Shown: in pieces, positions 7,436 to 15,170 of the stretch
How the letters are laid out: each line of letters starts with the position of its first letter
How positions within the stretch are numbered: position 1 is the stretch's first letter
Assembly (NCBI GenBank): GCA_948471525.1
Contig: CAOKSY010000001.1
Coordinates: forward strand, 62,001 to 126,000
DNA: 64,000 nt
DNA from: an uncultured Clostridia bacterium
Lineage (GTDB): Bacteria > Bacillota > Clostridia > Christensenellales > UBA3700
Reading direction: 5' to 3'
The notes under the pieces: generated by a model
The model's input: only the letters and a program-made list of their open reading frames with translations
Told to the model about the DNA's origin: nothing
Databases searched by the model: none
Translations under genes and position numbers: made by a program

Positions 7436-7470
7436 GAAAAACGCCTCCACCGCGGGGCGTTTTTTTTGTT
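7436..7470 (+). terminator. Terminator in the lysogeny control region
   Basis: AAAACGCC and GGCGTTTT form a stem closed by a loop of about 9 bases, with eight T following. Confidence 0.8.
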
Positions 7471-7513
7471 GCAAAAAATATTAAAATTTTTTCGGAAAAT
7501 TGCGTAAAAAGTG

Positions 7514-7542
7514 TTGACATATCACGGGGTATGTGATATAAT
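7514..7542 (+). promoter_or_regulatory. Early rightward promoter with operator
   Basis: TTGACA (7514-7519), 17 bases, TATAAT (7537-7542). A perfect inverted repeat ATATCAC (7519-7525) / GTGATAT (7533-7539) fills the spacer and touches both elements, so a bound repressor would block polymerase. It drives the small early genes and the recombinase. Confidence 0.8.
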
Positions 7543-7599
7543 ATAGATACAAGGTTGAGGGAAACGGAAACCTTGAAAAACAAAAGGAGGTGCGCGGTT

Positions 7600-7728
7600 A
7601 TGGATAACATAACAAAAGCCTTGCGGGACTTGGCAAGAGCAATCGAAAATCAAAACGCCGTGGAAAGTGTAAAGATAACGATAACGCTCAAAAAGCAAAA
7701 GCCGAGCAAGGCGACCGACGACAAATAA
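7600..7728 (+). CDS. Small early phage protein
   Basis: A 42-residue protein preceded by aaaggaggt. An N-terminal helix (ITKALRDLARAIENQ) is followed by a beta-type segment with alternating residues (VESVKITITL) and a basic tail. It is the first gene after the early promoter, the place of Cro/Ner-like or anti-repressor genes in other phages, but it has no recognisable DNA-binding motif. Function unknown. Confidence 0.65.
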   Translation: MDNITKALRDLARAIENQNAVESVKITITLKKQKPSKATDDK

Positions 7729-7745
7729 TCGTCGATAGGCGGAGC

Positions 7746-7761
7746 GGGCGGGAAACCGCCC
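7746..7761 (+). other. Intergenic hairpin
   Basis: GGGCGG-GAAA-CCGCCC, a stable stem with a GNRA-type loop between two early genes. No T run follows directly, so it may be an mRNA stability or processing element. Confidence 0.5.
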
Positions 7762-7820
7762 CTCGTAAGTCCTATTATAGCAAAACAAAAAAAGTTTGTC
7801 AATAAGGAGGACACAAAAAA

Positions 7821-8081
7821 ATGAAAATGGAATTTACAGTAAAACGCAATCGCGGAAGTGTTACACAAGGAACGGCAACGGTTTTATTAAACGGTGTAGA
7901 GGTTATAACCTTTGCGGACGAAATGACAATAACCGACAAAAACCGCGGAAACGACTACGGCGATATAATCGGCGGGTGGCAATCAAGCAAACCCGACTCG
8001 GCGTTTATTAAAGGTGTATTATTCCCCTTTTTTACAAACGCGGAAAAAATAAAAAATCGCATTATGCAAATTATCGGGTAA
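7821..8081 (+). CDS. Early phage protein of unknown function
   Basis: An 86-residue protein with an aaggagg site 11 bases before the ATG. It looks like a compact alpha/beta domain: two strands with RGSVTQGTATVLLNGVEV, an acidic turn (ADEMTITDKN), and a C-terminal helix. No family was recognised. It lies in the early operon between two intergenic hairpins. Confidence 0.7.
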   Translation: MKMEFTVKRNRGSVTQGTATVLLNGVEVITFADEMTITDKNRGNDYGDIIGGWQSSKPDSAFIKGVLFPFFTNAEKIKNRIMQIIG

Positions 8082-8096
8082 GGCAAAAATAACCCG

Positions 8097-8120
8097 TCGG
8101 GCGGCGGGTATTCCGCCCGA
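8097..8120 (+). other. Intergenic hairpin
   Basis: TCGGGCGG (8097-8104) and CCGCCCGA (8113-8120) form a perfect 8-bp stem with an 8-base loop, similar in its GGGCGG core to the hairpin at 7746-7761. Confidence 0.55.
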
Positions 8121-8139
8121 ATAAAACGGAGGTATATTT

Positions 8140-8307
8140 ATGACTATTGAAAAAAACGGCAAAATTTACACGGCGAAAGAAAACAAAACGTCGTGGACGG
8201 TATCAACCACGCTCGGACGCGTTGACGTTTCGTATAACGTGCCGAAAGCCGATTGCCCCACTTTCGACGCGTTAAAAGAATACGTCGCCGCAAGCGATTT
8301 ATTTTAA
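8140..8307 (+). CDS. Small phage protein of unknown function
   Basis: A 55-residue protein after a cggaggt site. It begins with a strand-rich stretch (NGKIYTAKENKTSWTVST) and ends in a helix (FDALKEYVAASDLF). No family was recognised. It ends 11 bases before the next start, and the ribosome site of that gene follows its stop directly. Confidence 0.65.
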   Translation: MTIEKNGKIYTAKENKTSWTVSTTLGRVDVSYNVPKADCPTFDALKEYVAASDLF

Positions 8308-8318
8308 GGGGGTGCAAT

Positions 8319-8519
8319 ATGGCAAGGAGTGAGGCGCAAAAAGCCGCCGACAAACGTTATCGGGAAACACACAAAAGCGACTTGATAAAGTGGGCGACAT
8401 GGTTAAAACCCGCGGAGGCGGCGGAAATCGACGCGGCGATTAAAGCGTCGGGGAAAAACAAAGCCGAGTTTTTGCGTTGGGCGGTCAGCGAATTAAAAAA
8501 GCAAAGCGAAAACAAATAA
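8319..8519 (+). CDS. Small basic phage protein, possibly ribbon-helix-helix
   Basis: A 66-residue basic protein. The start at 8319 is preferred to a frame beginning at 8253 because aaggggg lies just before it. The middle and end (LKPAEAAEIDAAIKASG, NKAEFLRWAVSELKK) look like the two helices of an Arc/MetJ-like ribbon-helix-helix domain, which would make it a small DNA-binding regulator next to the recombinase. The call is tentative. Confidence 0.6.
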   Translation: MARSEAQKAADKRYRETHKSDLIKWATWLKPAEAAEIDAAIKASGKNKAEFLRWAVSELKKQSENK

Positions 8520-8527
8520 TCGGGTGG

Positions 8528-8562
8528 CGGGCAATCGAAAATATTATCGGTTGCCCGTTTTC
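8528..8562 (+). terminator. Terminator or attenuator before the recombinase
   Basis: CGGGCAA (8528-8534) and TTGCCCG (8551-8557) pair and are followed by TTTTCT. It would reduce transcription into the recombinase gene. Confidence 0.6.
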
Positions 8563-8581
8563 TATTCTACGGAGGCAAAAC

Positions 8582-9592
8582 ATGAAAGGAATAAAATACA
8601 CGGCACACGAAAAAGAAAAGGCAATCAAATTATGGCTTGCCGACGGCGTGGACGTTTTCAAGGTGGCAAAAAAATTCAAATGTACGATACAATCATTGTA
8701 TCGGTGGCGGCGGCAATACGACGGCACGACGGACAGTTTGAAAAACAAATCGAGCCGCCCGCACACACCCCACCCGAACGCCCACACGGACGCGGAGGCG
8801 GCGCAAATCGCCGAGGTTTTGAAATCATGCGACGGCATAAGTTACGCCGAGGTTTTGGGCGTCATGCGGACGAAATACGCGTACTCCCGAACGTATGGCG
8901 GTATGTATCGTTTTATAATGAAACACAAACTCCGCCCCGCGCGCGAAAATAAAAACTATATCGCGCAACCGTACGATACGCCGCAAATGCTCGGCGTAAA
9001 ATGGCAAATGGACGTCAAATATATTCCCTTTGAGTGCGGACGCGGTATTTATCGAACGGAAAGACTCTATCAATATACCATGATCGACGAGGCGACGCGG
9101 GAACGGTTTTTATATCCGTACAAAGAAAAATCGGGATTTTCGACCGTCGATTTTATAAAACGCGCAATCGTGCATTTTGGATATTTGCCGCACATTATAC
9201 AAACGGATAACGGAACGGAATTTACAAACCCGCGCGGAACAGGCGAGGGCAAAATCCACGCCGTCGATAAATTATTAAACCGACTCGGCGTTTATCATAA
9301 ATTGATACGCGTTTACACGCCGCGGCATAACGGAAAGGTGGAACGATCCCACCGCTCCGATCAAGAGGGCTTTTATAATTATTTGACGTTTAAGACGTTC
9401 GACGAATTACTCGAAAAAATGCAAGCGTGGAACGTTCGATATAATAATCGCCCGCACTCGTCTTTACGCGACAAGCACGGGCGGCGGTCGTGGATTACCC
9501 CACTCGACAAACGCGCCGAATATTTGGAAGAATTAAAAGCAACTGCGGGCGGCGGGTATCAAATCCGATTTTTGAAATCCCGCGCGTCATAG
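8582..9592 (+). CDS. DDE (rve) transposase/phage recombinase, IS3/IS481-like
   Basis: A 336-residue protein with a cggagg site before the ATG; an upstream frame from 8477 is rejected. Residues 5-45 are a transposase-type helix-turn-helix (AIKLWLADGVDVFKVAKKF). A retroviral-integrase fold follows with three acidic residues in WQMDVKYI, IIQTDNGTEF and HNGKVERSH, then a short tail. Codon use is like the other phage genes. It lies at the downstream end of the early operon with its own phage-type control, so it may be the phage's integration enzyme. A plain insertion sequence is the alternative, but no terminal inverted repeats were found around it. Confidence 0.8.
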   Translation: MKGIKYTAHEKEKAIKLWLADGVDVFKVAKKFKCTIQSLYRWRRQYDGTTDSLKNKSSRPHTPHPNAHTDAEAAQIAEVLKSCDGISYAEVLGVMRTKYAYSRTYGGMYRFIMKHKLRPARENKNYIAQPYDTPQMLGVKWQMDVKYIPFECGRGIYRTERLYQYTMIDEATRERFLYPYKEKSGFSTVDFIKRAIVHFGYLPHIIQTDNGTEFTNPRGTGEGKIHAVDKLLNRLGVYHKLIRVYTPRHNGKVERSHRSDQEGFYNYLTFKTFDELLEKMQAWNVRYNNRPHSSLRDKHGRRSWITPLDKRAEYLEELKATAGGGYQIRFLKSRAS

Positions 9593-9903
9593 TGCAACCG
9601 ACAACCGAACGACGACGCCGTAACGCGTCCACCGCCGCGGACGCGGGTTTTCGTGCGCCCTTTTCGCTGTTTTATGCCACCGTGCCGCCCGCTCGACCCC
9701 TCTTTTGCTTGATTTTTTCGCCGTTTTTTGGTATGATAAATAAAAATAAATAATTTTCATTGAAAATCATTAAAAAACGCTTGACAAAATAACAAAATCG
9801 AATTTTTTAATTTATATTTTTGCAGTATGGATAAATTTAAATAAACTGCCGACAATAGCCGTCGAATTATTGACGATAACTTACTTTTTTGCCTAAATAA
9901 TAA
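9593..9903. other. Phage-chromosome border region, no gene seen
   Basis: The first 150 bases keep the phage composition. From about 9735 the sequence becomes very AT-rich. No reading frame with a ribosome site, no tRNA and no clear inverted or direct repeat of the ends was found. The prophage edge probably lies here. Confidence 0.5.
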
Positions 9904-9934
9904 AAAACCTCTTCCCGATAAGGAAGAGGTTTTT
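9904..9934 (-). terminator. Terminator of the rpsF-ssb-rpsR operon
   Basis: A 12-bp stem, AAAACCTCTTCC / GGAAGAGGTTTT, with a 6-base loop. On the minus strand it ends in a T run just after rpsR. Confidence 0.9.
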
Positions 9935-9951
9935 ATATACGTATCAAATAA

Positions 9952-10206
9952 TTATTCCGCTACGTAAGGGAGCAAAGCCATTTCTCTCGCTCTCTTGACT
10001 GCTTCGGTAACTACTCTCTGATGCTTCGCGCAAGTGCCGCTCATTCTTCTGGGAACGATCTTGCCTTTTTCTGTAATAAACTTGCGAAGTTTAGCTACGT
10101 CTTTGTAATCTACAGTGTCAATTTTATCAACGCAAAAAACGCAAACTTTTCTGCGGGACATCGGCTTCTTGCCGCTTGGACGCTTAACTACTTTCTCTTC
10201 ACTCAT
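9952..10206 (-). CDS. rpsR: 30S ribosomal protein S18
   Basis: An 84-residue S18. The core (CVFC, then YKDVAKLRKFITEKGKI and RRMSGTCAKHQR) is typical of the family, including the two N-terminal Cys and the later Cys of zinc-binding forms. S18 binds S6 and the central domain of 16S rRNA in the small subunit platform. It is the last gene of the conserved rpsF-ssb-rpsR operon, 15 bases after ssb, with an aaggag site. Confidence 0.97.
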   Translation of the reverse strand: MSEEKVVKRPSGKKPMSRRKVCVFCVDKIDTVDYKDVAKLRKFITEKGKIVPRRMSGTCAKHQRVVTEAVKRAREMALLPYVAE

Positions 10207-10221
10207 TGTCTTGTCTCCTTA

Positions 10222-10626
10222 TTAGAATGGTAATTCTTCTTCGACAGGGGTAAGACCGCTGTTGTTTACCTGCTGTCTGCGCTCAGTCTCCTGAGGTGCG
10301 CCGTCGTCAGTTCTGTTGCCCGATGAAAGGAATTCTACCTCGTCCGCTACGATATCGAATGCGGTGCGTTTGGTGCCGTCCTGTCCGTCGTACTGACGCG
10401 TCTGTATAGATCCGCTCACGCAAATTTTTCTGCCTTTGGTCAAAATCTTTGCGCAGTTCTCCGCCAAACCTCTCCAGCATACTACGTTGAAATAATCTAC
10501 TTCGTTGTTCTCTCTGCTGAATCTGCGGTTTACGGCGAGTCCTATCCTGCAATAAGCTACTCCGCTCTGCGTGGTGCCCGACTCGGGATCTCTCGTAAGG
10601 TTGCCTATCAAAATAACTTTGTTCAT
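10222..10626 (-). CDS. ssb: Single-stranded DNA-binding protein
   Basis: A 134-residue SSB. An N-terminal OB fold (MNKVILIGNLTRDPE, then WRGLAENCAKILTKGRKICVSG) spans about residues 1-105. It continues into a short hydrophilic linker and the acidic tip EEELPF, which recruits partner proteins. It protects single-stranded DNA during replication and repair. The linker is short, as in many Clostridia. It lies between rpsF and rpsR in the usual order. Confidence 0.97.
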   Translation of the reverse strand: MNKVILIGNLTRDPESGTTQSGVAYCRIGLAVNRRFSRENNEVDYFNVVCWRGLAENCAKILTKGRKICVSGSIQTRQYDGQDGTKRTAFDIVADEVEFLSSGNRTDDGAPQETERRQQVNNSGLTPVEEELPF

Positions 10627-10636
10627 AACGCGCTCC

Positions 10637-10918
10637 TTACTTCCTGATGATCATGCTTCTGACGAGTTCGTCTGTGATACGGTTGAATCTCTTGATCTCT
10701 TCCGGAACGTTGGCAGGAGCCGAGAAATTTACCAACACGTAGTAACCCTCGGTCTTGTAGTCGATAGGATAAGCGAGTTTTCTCGTACCCCATTTGTCGG
10801 TGCTTTCGATCTCGCCGCCGTTGGAAGTGATAAGCGCTTCCATCTTGTCAACTACTTCTTGTTTTGCCTCGTCGGTTATATCGTTTTTGACGATATACAA
10901 CAATTCGTACTTGTTCAT
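10637..10918 (-). CDS. rpsF: 30S ribosomal protein S6
   Basis: A 93-residue S6 with the normal start MNKYELLYIVKND, the RKLAYPI segment and the end RSMIIRK. S6 pairs with S18 in the 30S platform. First gene of its operon, with a taaggaggt site. It is preceded by a leader with a hairpin (10945-10961) that could be the S6:S18 autoregulatory site. Confidence 0.97.
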   Translation of the reverse strand: MNKYELLYIVKNDITDEAKQEVVDKMEALITSNGGEIESTDKWGTRKLAYPIDYKTEGYYVLVNFSAPANVPEEIKRFNRITDELVRSMIIRK

Positions 10919-10944
10919 TTTATACCTCCTTATGGTCTGATGGC

Positions 10945-10961
10945 TCGGACATCCCGTCCGA
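10945..10961 (-). promoter_or_regulatory. Leader hairpin of rpsF, candidate S6:S18 regulatory motif
   Basis: On the minus strand TCGGAC-GGGAT-GTCCGA forms a 6-bp stem-loop in the rpsF leader, shortly before the ribosome site, with a CCGAG trinucleotide context on its 3' side. rpsF leaders in many bacteria carry a hairpin bound by the S6:S18 complex. The match is by position and general form only. Confidence 0.4.
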
Positions 10962-10993
10962 ACAAGGGTGCGTATTTTTTAAAAATACATTAG

Positions 10994-11022
10994 AATAATA
11001 TCATAATATAACGCGCTTGTAA
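10994..11022 (-). promoter_or_regulatory. Promoter of rpsF-ssb-rpsR
   Basis: On the minus strand, TTTACA (11022-11017), 17 bases, TATTAT (10999-10994). Confidence 0.65.
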
Positions 11023-11064
11023 AGAAAATTGAACGTCTTTTGGCGCTAAATTTATAAAATTCGA

Positions 11065-12504
11065 TTATTTTTCAAGCAGATCTATCGAGAATTGCAATCT
11101 GCGCATACTCTCTTCTTTACCCAAGAGTTCCGCCATTTCGGTAGCCCCGCCCGGAGTTGTAGCCGCCGCCGTCAGCGCAAGTCTCAACGGCAAAAATACC
11201 TGTCCGCTCTTACAGCCGAGTTTTTCCGCCAGCGCGTTTCCTCTCTGTTTGAGTATCTCGTCGCTCCAATCGTCTTCTTGCTCGAAATCCTCTTTTATCG
11301 CTTTGAGATTGGCGAGCGCGATCTCCTTCGTAATCTTCATTTTCTTATGCTCGAACATCGCGACGTCGAATTCGCCGAACTCTTCGAGGAAATTGACTTT
11401 TTCCGGTATCTCGCTCAATATCTCCACTCTCGGAATGAGGAGTTTTGCAAGCGCTTTATAATCGTATTTATCCTTTATTTTGCTCGCGTCGAAAAACGGT
11501 CTCGCAACCGCTACGAATTCGTCGACGCTCATATTTTTTATATATTCTCCGTTGAGCCATCTCATCTTCGCCTCGTCGAATATACTGGGCGACTTGGATA
11601 TTCCGTCCACGTCAAACTGACGAACAAGCTCTGTAATATCCATCTTCTCCTCGTTGCCCTTGGGCGACCAGCCCAGAAGCGCGATATAATTTACTATCGC
11701 CTCTGGCAGATATCCCTTTGCGATAAAGTCCTCGAAATTCGCGTCGCCGTATCGCTTGGAAAGTTTTCTCTGCGCGTCTTTCATTATCGGCGAGAGATGC
11801 ATATAATGCGGTCTTTCCCATCCGAAAGCGTCGTACATCAAATTATACTTGGGCGTGGAAGAGAGATACTCGACTCCCCTTATGACGTAGTTGATCGCCA
11901 TAAGATGATCGTCCACGACGTTGGCAAAATTATAAGTGGGCATTCCGTCGGACTTGATGAGGATATTGTCCTCCATATCCTCGTTGGGCACGCTTATATG
12001 TCCGAATACCATATCGTCGTATTCACTGACTCCGTCGACGGGAATATTCTGTCTGATGACGTACGGCTCGCCGGACGCGAGTCTTGCCTGAACTTCTTCT
12101 TGCGACAGAGACAGACAGTGCTTATCGTACTTCGCAACGCCGTTGCCGTCCTTGAGCGAATCCAGTCTTTCTTTATCGCAGAAGCAATAGTACGCTCCGC
12201 CTTTTGAGACGAGTTCTTCGGCGTAATCGAGATAGAGCGACTTGCGTTCGCTTTGGATATACGGTCCGTATCCTCCGTCTTTGTCAGGTCCCTCGTCGTG
12301 GTCGATGCCCGCCTTTTTCAGAGTGTTGTATATCACGTCCACCGCTCCTTCGACATATCTCTCCTGATCGGTATCTTCTATCCTCAACACAAACGTACCG
12401 TCGTTCTTCTTGGCATACAGATATGCGTACAGACACGTACGGAGATTGCCTATATGCATAAATCCCGTCGGAGAGGGAGCAAATCTCGTTCTTACCTTTT
12501 CCAT
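11065..12504 (-). CDS. gltX: Glutamyl-tRNA synthetase
   Basis: A 479-residue class I synthetase that charges tRNA-Glu (and in many Bacillota also tRNA-Gln, to be amidated later). The start at 12504 is chosen because aaggaa lies just before it; five more codons upstream are possible. Visible motifs: FAPSPTGFMHIGN with the HIGH element at residues 17-20, RIEDTDQER, and KLSKRYG in place of KMSKS near residue 250. A helical anticodon-binding half follows. Monocistronic; it diverges from the dipeptidase gene. Confidence 0.95.
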   Translation of the reverse strand: MEKVRTRFAPSPTGFMHIGNLRTCLYAYLYAKKNDGTFVLRIEDTDQERYVEGAVDVIYNTLKKAGIDHDEGPDKDGGYGPYIQSERKSLYLDYAEELVSKGGAYYCFCDKERLDSLKDGNGVAKYDKHCLSLSQEEVQARLASGEPYVIRQNIPVDGVSEYDDMVFGHISVPNEDMEDNILIKSDGMPTYNFANVVDDHLMAINYVIRGVEYLSSTPKYNLMYDAFGWERPHYMHLSPIMKDAQRKLSKRYGDANFEDFIAKGYLPEAIVNYIALLGWSPKGNEEKMDITELVRQFDVDGISKSPSIFDEAKMRWLNGEYIKNMSVDEFVAVARPFFDASKIKDKYDYKALAKLLIPRVEILSEIPEKVNFLEEFGEFDVAMFEHKKMKITKEIALANLKAIKEDFEQEDDWSDEILKQRGNALAEKLGCKSGQVFLPLRLALTAAATTPGGATEMAELLGKEESMRRLQFSIDLLEK

Positions 12505-12572
12505 AACCATTTCCTTCATAGAATTTTTTCTTTTTATCGACTAATAATATAACATATTTTCTGCGAATTGTG

Positions 12573-12578
12573 TATAAT
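12573..12578 (+). promoter_or_regulatory. Probable -10 element of the dipeptidase gene
   Basis: TATAAT preceded by TG (extended -10 type), 40 bases before the start codon; no clear -35 element was seen. Confidence 0.45.
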
Positions 12579-12617
12579 ATTTATACAACAAATTCAAAAA
12601 GTTGGGGAGATAAAGAA

Positions 12618-13925
12618 ATGGAAGATCATTTTAAAGCGGCAGTCGGCAAAACTATGGAACTGATTGCTATAGACAGCGTCCAATCCCAGCCGTGCGATCG
12701 CTCGCCATTCGGAGAGGGCGTGGCGGACTGTCTCGACCTCGTATGCGAGACTGCGAAATCATTCGGTATGACTGTGCGCAATGAAAACGGATATTACTGC
12801 ACTTGCGACGTCGGCGAAGGAGAAACTTTCGGAATACTCGGACATATCGACGTAGTGCCGTATGACGACGACTGGACGGCCAATCCCTTGGGAGAGATAC
12901 GCGACGGCAAGATCTACGGCAGAGGCGTACTCGACGACAAAGGTCCGATGACGTGCTGTCTTTACGCCGTCAAACAACTTCTCGACGAAGGATACCGTCC
13001 CAACTGTAAAATACGTTTTATTTTCGGCGGAAACGAGGAAAGCGGATGGAAATGCATTGACCGCTACAATCAAGTCGACGTCATGCCCGAACGCGGATTT
13101 TCACCCGACGGAGACTTCCCTGTGATAAACTGCGAAAAGGGACTGGTAGGCTACGAAGTATTTATCGATATGCCCAAGGATATGCTTTATATCAAAGGCG
13201 GCAGCCGCGTAAATATAGTAATGGCAAAATGCGAATGCATTATCGACGGAGAACTTGCTTTCCCCGCTGATCCGAGACTGAAAGCGGAAATAAAAGACGG
13301 CAAGACATATCTGACGGCATTCGGCAAACCCGCTCACGCTTCCACTCCGTCCGAGGGAGAAAACGCGCTGTGGATATTGCTCGAATATCTTTCCGAGGAA
13401 CTCGGCGGCGAATATACTCGGCTTTTCCGCAAACTCTGTCACAACGACGGCAGCGGCGCGGACGTAAAACTGCGCGACGAAAAGAGCGGAAATCTCACTT
13501 TCAACGCAGGCGTCGTCGACAGTCAAACCAAGGACGGCAAATTACACCTGCTGATAGATATAAGACACCCCGTGACTTATACTAAAGAAGATATAGCCGA
13601 GCGATTGAAAAAATCTTTGGAAACCGACGAAGTGAGCGTGCGCAATTACCACGATCCCCTGTATATCGACAAGGACAACGAACTCGTACAAAGTCTTCTT
13701 TCGGCGTACAACGAAGTGACGGGCGAAAACCTTTCTCCCATCACTATAGGAGGAGGCACTTACGCGAGAGTGCTCAAATGCGGAGTCGCATTCGGACCTA
13801 TGTTCCCCGATATGGAAAGTACGATACATCAAAAAGACGAACGCGTGTCGTTGGACGACTTCAGAAAGATGTATGAAATTTATTATCACGCTATCAAAAA
13901 ATTATTGTTTACCCAATGCAAATAA
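12618..13925 (+). CDS. pepV: M20 metallopeptidase, PepV-like dipeptidase
   Basis: A 435-residue cytosolic zinc dipeptidase. The start at 12618 follows a ggggag site; a longer frame from 12570 begins inside the promoter. Metal ligands and catalytic residues are visible in order: GHIDVVP, GRGVLDDKGP, the catalytic Glu pair in GGNEESGW, FSPDGDFP, and the C-terminal His in STIHQKDE. Between the two metal motifs lies the long lid insertion of the PepV/Sapep type. It would release amino acids from short peptides. Single gene, followed by the HD-domain gene. Confidence 0.88.
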   Translation: MEDHFKAAVGKTMELIAIDSVQSQPCDRSPFGEGVADCLDLVCETAKSFGMTVRNENGYYCTCDVGEGETFGILGHIDVVPYDDDWTANPLGEIRDGKIYGRGVLDDKGPMTCCLYAVKQLLDEGYRPNCKIRFIFGGNEESGWKCIDRYNQVDVMPERGFSPDGDFPVINCEKGLVGYEVFIDMPKDMLYIKGGSRVNIVMAKCECIIDGELAFPADPRLKAEIKDGKTYLTAFGKPAHASTPSEGENALWILLEYLSEELGGEYTRLFRKLCHNDGSGADVKLRDEKSGNLTFNAGVVDSQTKDGKLHLLIDIRHPVTYTKEDIAERLKKSLETDEVSVRNYHDPLYIDKDNELVQSLLSAYNEVTGENLSPITIGGGTYARVLKCGVAFGPMFPDMESTIHQKDERVSLDDFRKMYEIYYHAIKKLLFTQCK

Positions 13926-13987
13926 TGTGATAGAATATATCTGTGAACGCACCGTCGCGGCAAGCGGCGGCGCGGGAGGTATGTTCT

Positions 13988-15145
13988 ATGTCTATCAGTT
14001 TAGATGAAAACGCGGAAAAACTCATTACTCAAAACTTTGAAAAAAGGGACGCTCTGCTGTCGCCTTACGCGACGAAAGACGGCGACTCGATACGCAAATA
14101 CGAGTACAAACCCAAAATGTTCAGAAGACAGTTTATACGCGACTGCGAAGTTGTGCTAAATCTGCCGTTATTCAACCGTTATGCAGGTAAAACGCAGGTA
14201 TATTCCCTTCAAAACAACGACGACATCTCCACTCGCGCATATCACGTCCAACTCGTATCCAGAATAGCCCGCACCATAGGGTCCGCGCTGTCTCTCAATT
14301 GCGATCTTATCGAAGCGATCGCTCTTGCGCACGATCTAGGACACTGCCCTTTCGGTCACCGCGGAGAAAAACTTCTCGACAACGTCGCAAAAAGACACGG
14401 ATATAGATTTTTTCACCACGTGCAAGGCGCTAGATATCTGTATCAAATAATCAAATGCGATATGTCTCTTCAAGTCATAGACGGAGTGCTGTGTCACAAC
14501 GGCGAGGAAGTGCTGCAATGTTATGCGCCCAACGGAAACTCCTGCAAGACTTTCGACTCGCTCCAACGCAAACTCGATCTCGCCTATACCTCGAGACTCA
14601 ACGATCCTTCGCTTATGGCGGGCACGCTCGAAGGCTGTCTTGTGCGAATAGCCGACGTGATAGCATACATAGGCAAGGACAGGCAGGACGCGGAAAAATT
14701 GAAACTCGTCAAATTCGACGAATATTCCGACGGCCTGCTTGGAAGATACAATCACCAGATAATCTATAATTTAAGCGTCGACATAATAAATAATTCTATA
14801 GGCAAAAACTATATAGCGATGAGCGACGAAGCATACTCCGCTCTGCTCAAACTTAAAGACGAAAACTACGAAAAGATCTACGGAAATTCCAATGTAGACG
14901 GATACTGCGACGAAGATCTGCAAAATACCGTGGACGACGTATTCCGTCTTATATACGACGACACCAAGGAATCCTGCAAGATCATAGACAAGTATTACCG
15001 TCCGTATATCTACCCCAATAAAGACCGCGTAGACGAATACATCGAGGAAAATCTAAAGCATCCCGAACGTCTCGCTATAGATATGATAGCGGGTATGTCC
15101 GACAAATATTTACTTGAATTCCACGAAAAACACTGCAAGAAATAG
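13988..15145 (+). CDS. HD-domain phosphohydrolase, dGTPase-like
   Basis: A 385-residue protein; the start at 13988 has gggaggt eight bases upstream. The metal-binding residues of dGTP triphosphohydrolases are visible: STRAYHVQLVSRIART, then AHDLGHCPFGHRGEKLLD, and a later IADVIAYIGKDRQDA. The family cleaves dNTPs to the nucleoside and triphosphate and controls nucleotide pools. Helical C-terminal part without another recognised domain. It follows the dipeptidase gene, but no functional link is evident. Confidence 0.85.
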   Translation: MSISLDENAEKLITQNFEKRDALLSPYATKDGDSIRKYEYKPKMFRRQFIRDCEVVLNLPLFNRYAGKTQVYSLQNNDDISTRAYHVQLVSRIARTIGSALSLNCDLIEAIALAHDLGHCPFGHRGEKLLDNVAKRHGYRFFHHVQGARYLYQIIKCDMSLQVIDGVLCHNGEEVLQCYAPNGNSCKTFDSLQRKLDLAYTSRLNDPSLMAGTLEGCLVRIADVIAYIGKDRQDAEKLKLVKFDEYSDGLLGRYNHQIIYNLSVDIINNSIGKNYIAMSDEAYSALLKLKDENYEKIYGNSNVDGYCDEDLQNTVDDVFRLIYDDTKESCKIIDKYYRPYIYPNKDRVDEYIEENLKHPERLAIDMIAGMSDKYLLEFHEKHCKK

Positions 15146-15170
15146 ATCGACCCCGCAGTCGCGGCGTTTT

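Larger units (their letters stand above)
7270..7470 (+). ncRNA. Possible antisense RNA of the lysogeny switch
   Basis: A consensus promoter at 7234-7262 and a strong terminator at 7436-7470 bound a transcript of about 200 bases. It runs opposite to the repressor leader and across the repressor promoter. A 37-codon frame (7321-7434) ends just before the terminator but has no ribosome site, so an RNA or interference role seems more likely than a peptide. Confidence 0.4.
1..9750 (+). mobile_element. Prophage, right-hand part (left end outside window)
   Basis: Tail genes, a DGR, holin-like genes, a repressor with divergent promoters, small early genes and a DDE recombinase form one continuous block. 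Codon use differs from the chromosomal genes to the right: Leu is mostly tta/ttg/ctc with ctg rare, Gln is nearly always caa, and genes are packed with strong aaggagg sites. No structural head genes, endolysin or tyrosine integrase are seen, so most of the phage lies to the left of the window. The right boundary is placed only roughly, after the recombinase and before the rpsR terminator. No att repeats could be identified because the left end is missing. Confidence 0.85.

Noticed and set aside
11092..12207. A 371-codon frame on the plus strand
   Set aside because: Antisense to gltX, without a ribosome site or any recognisable domain.
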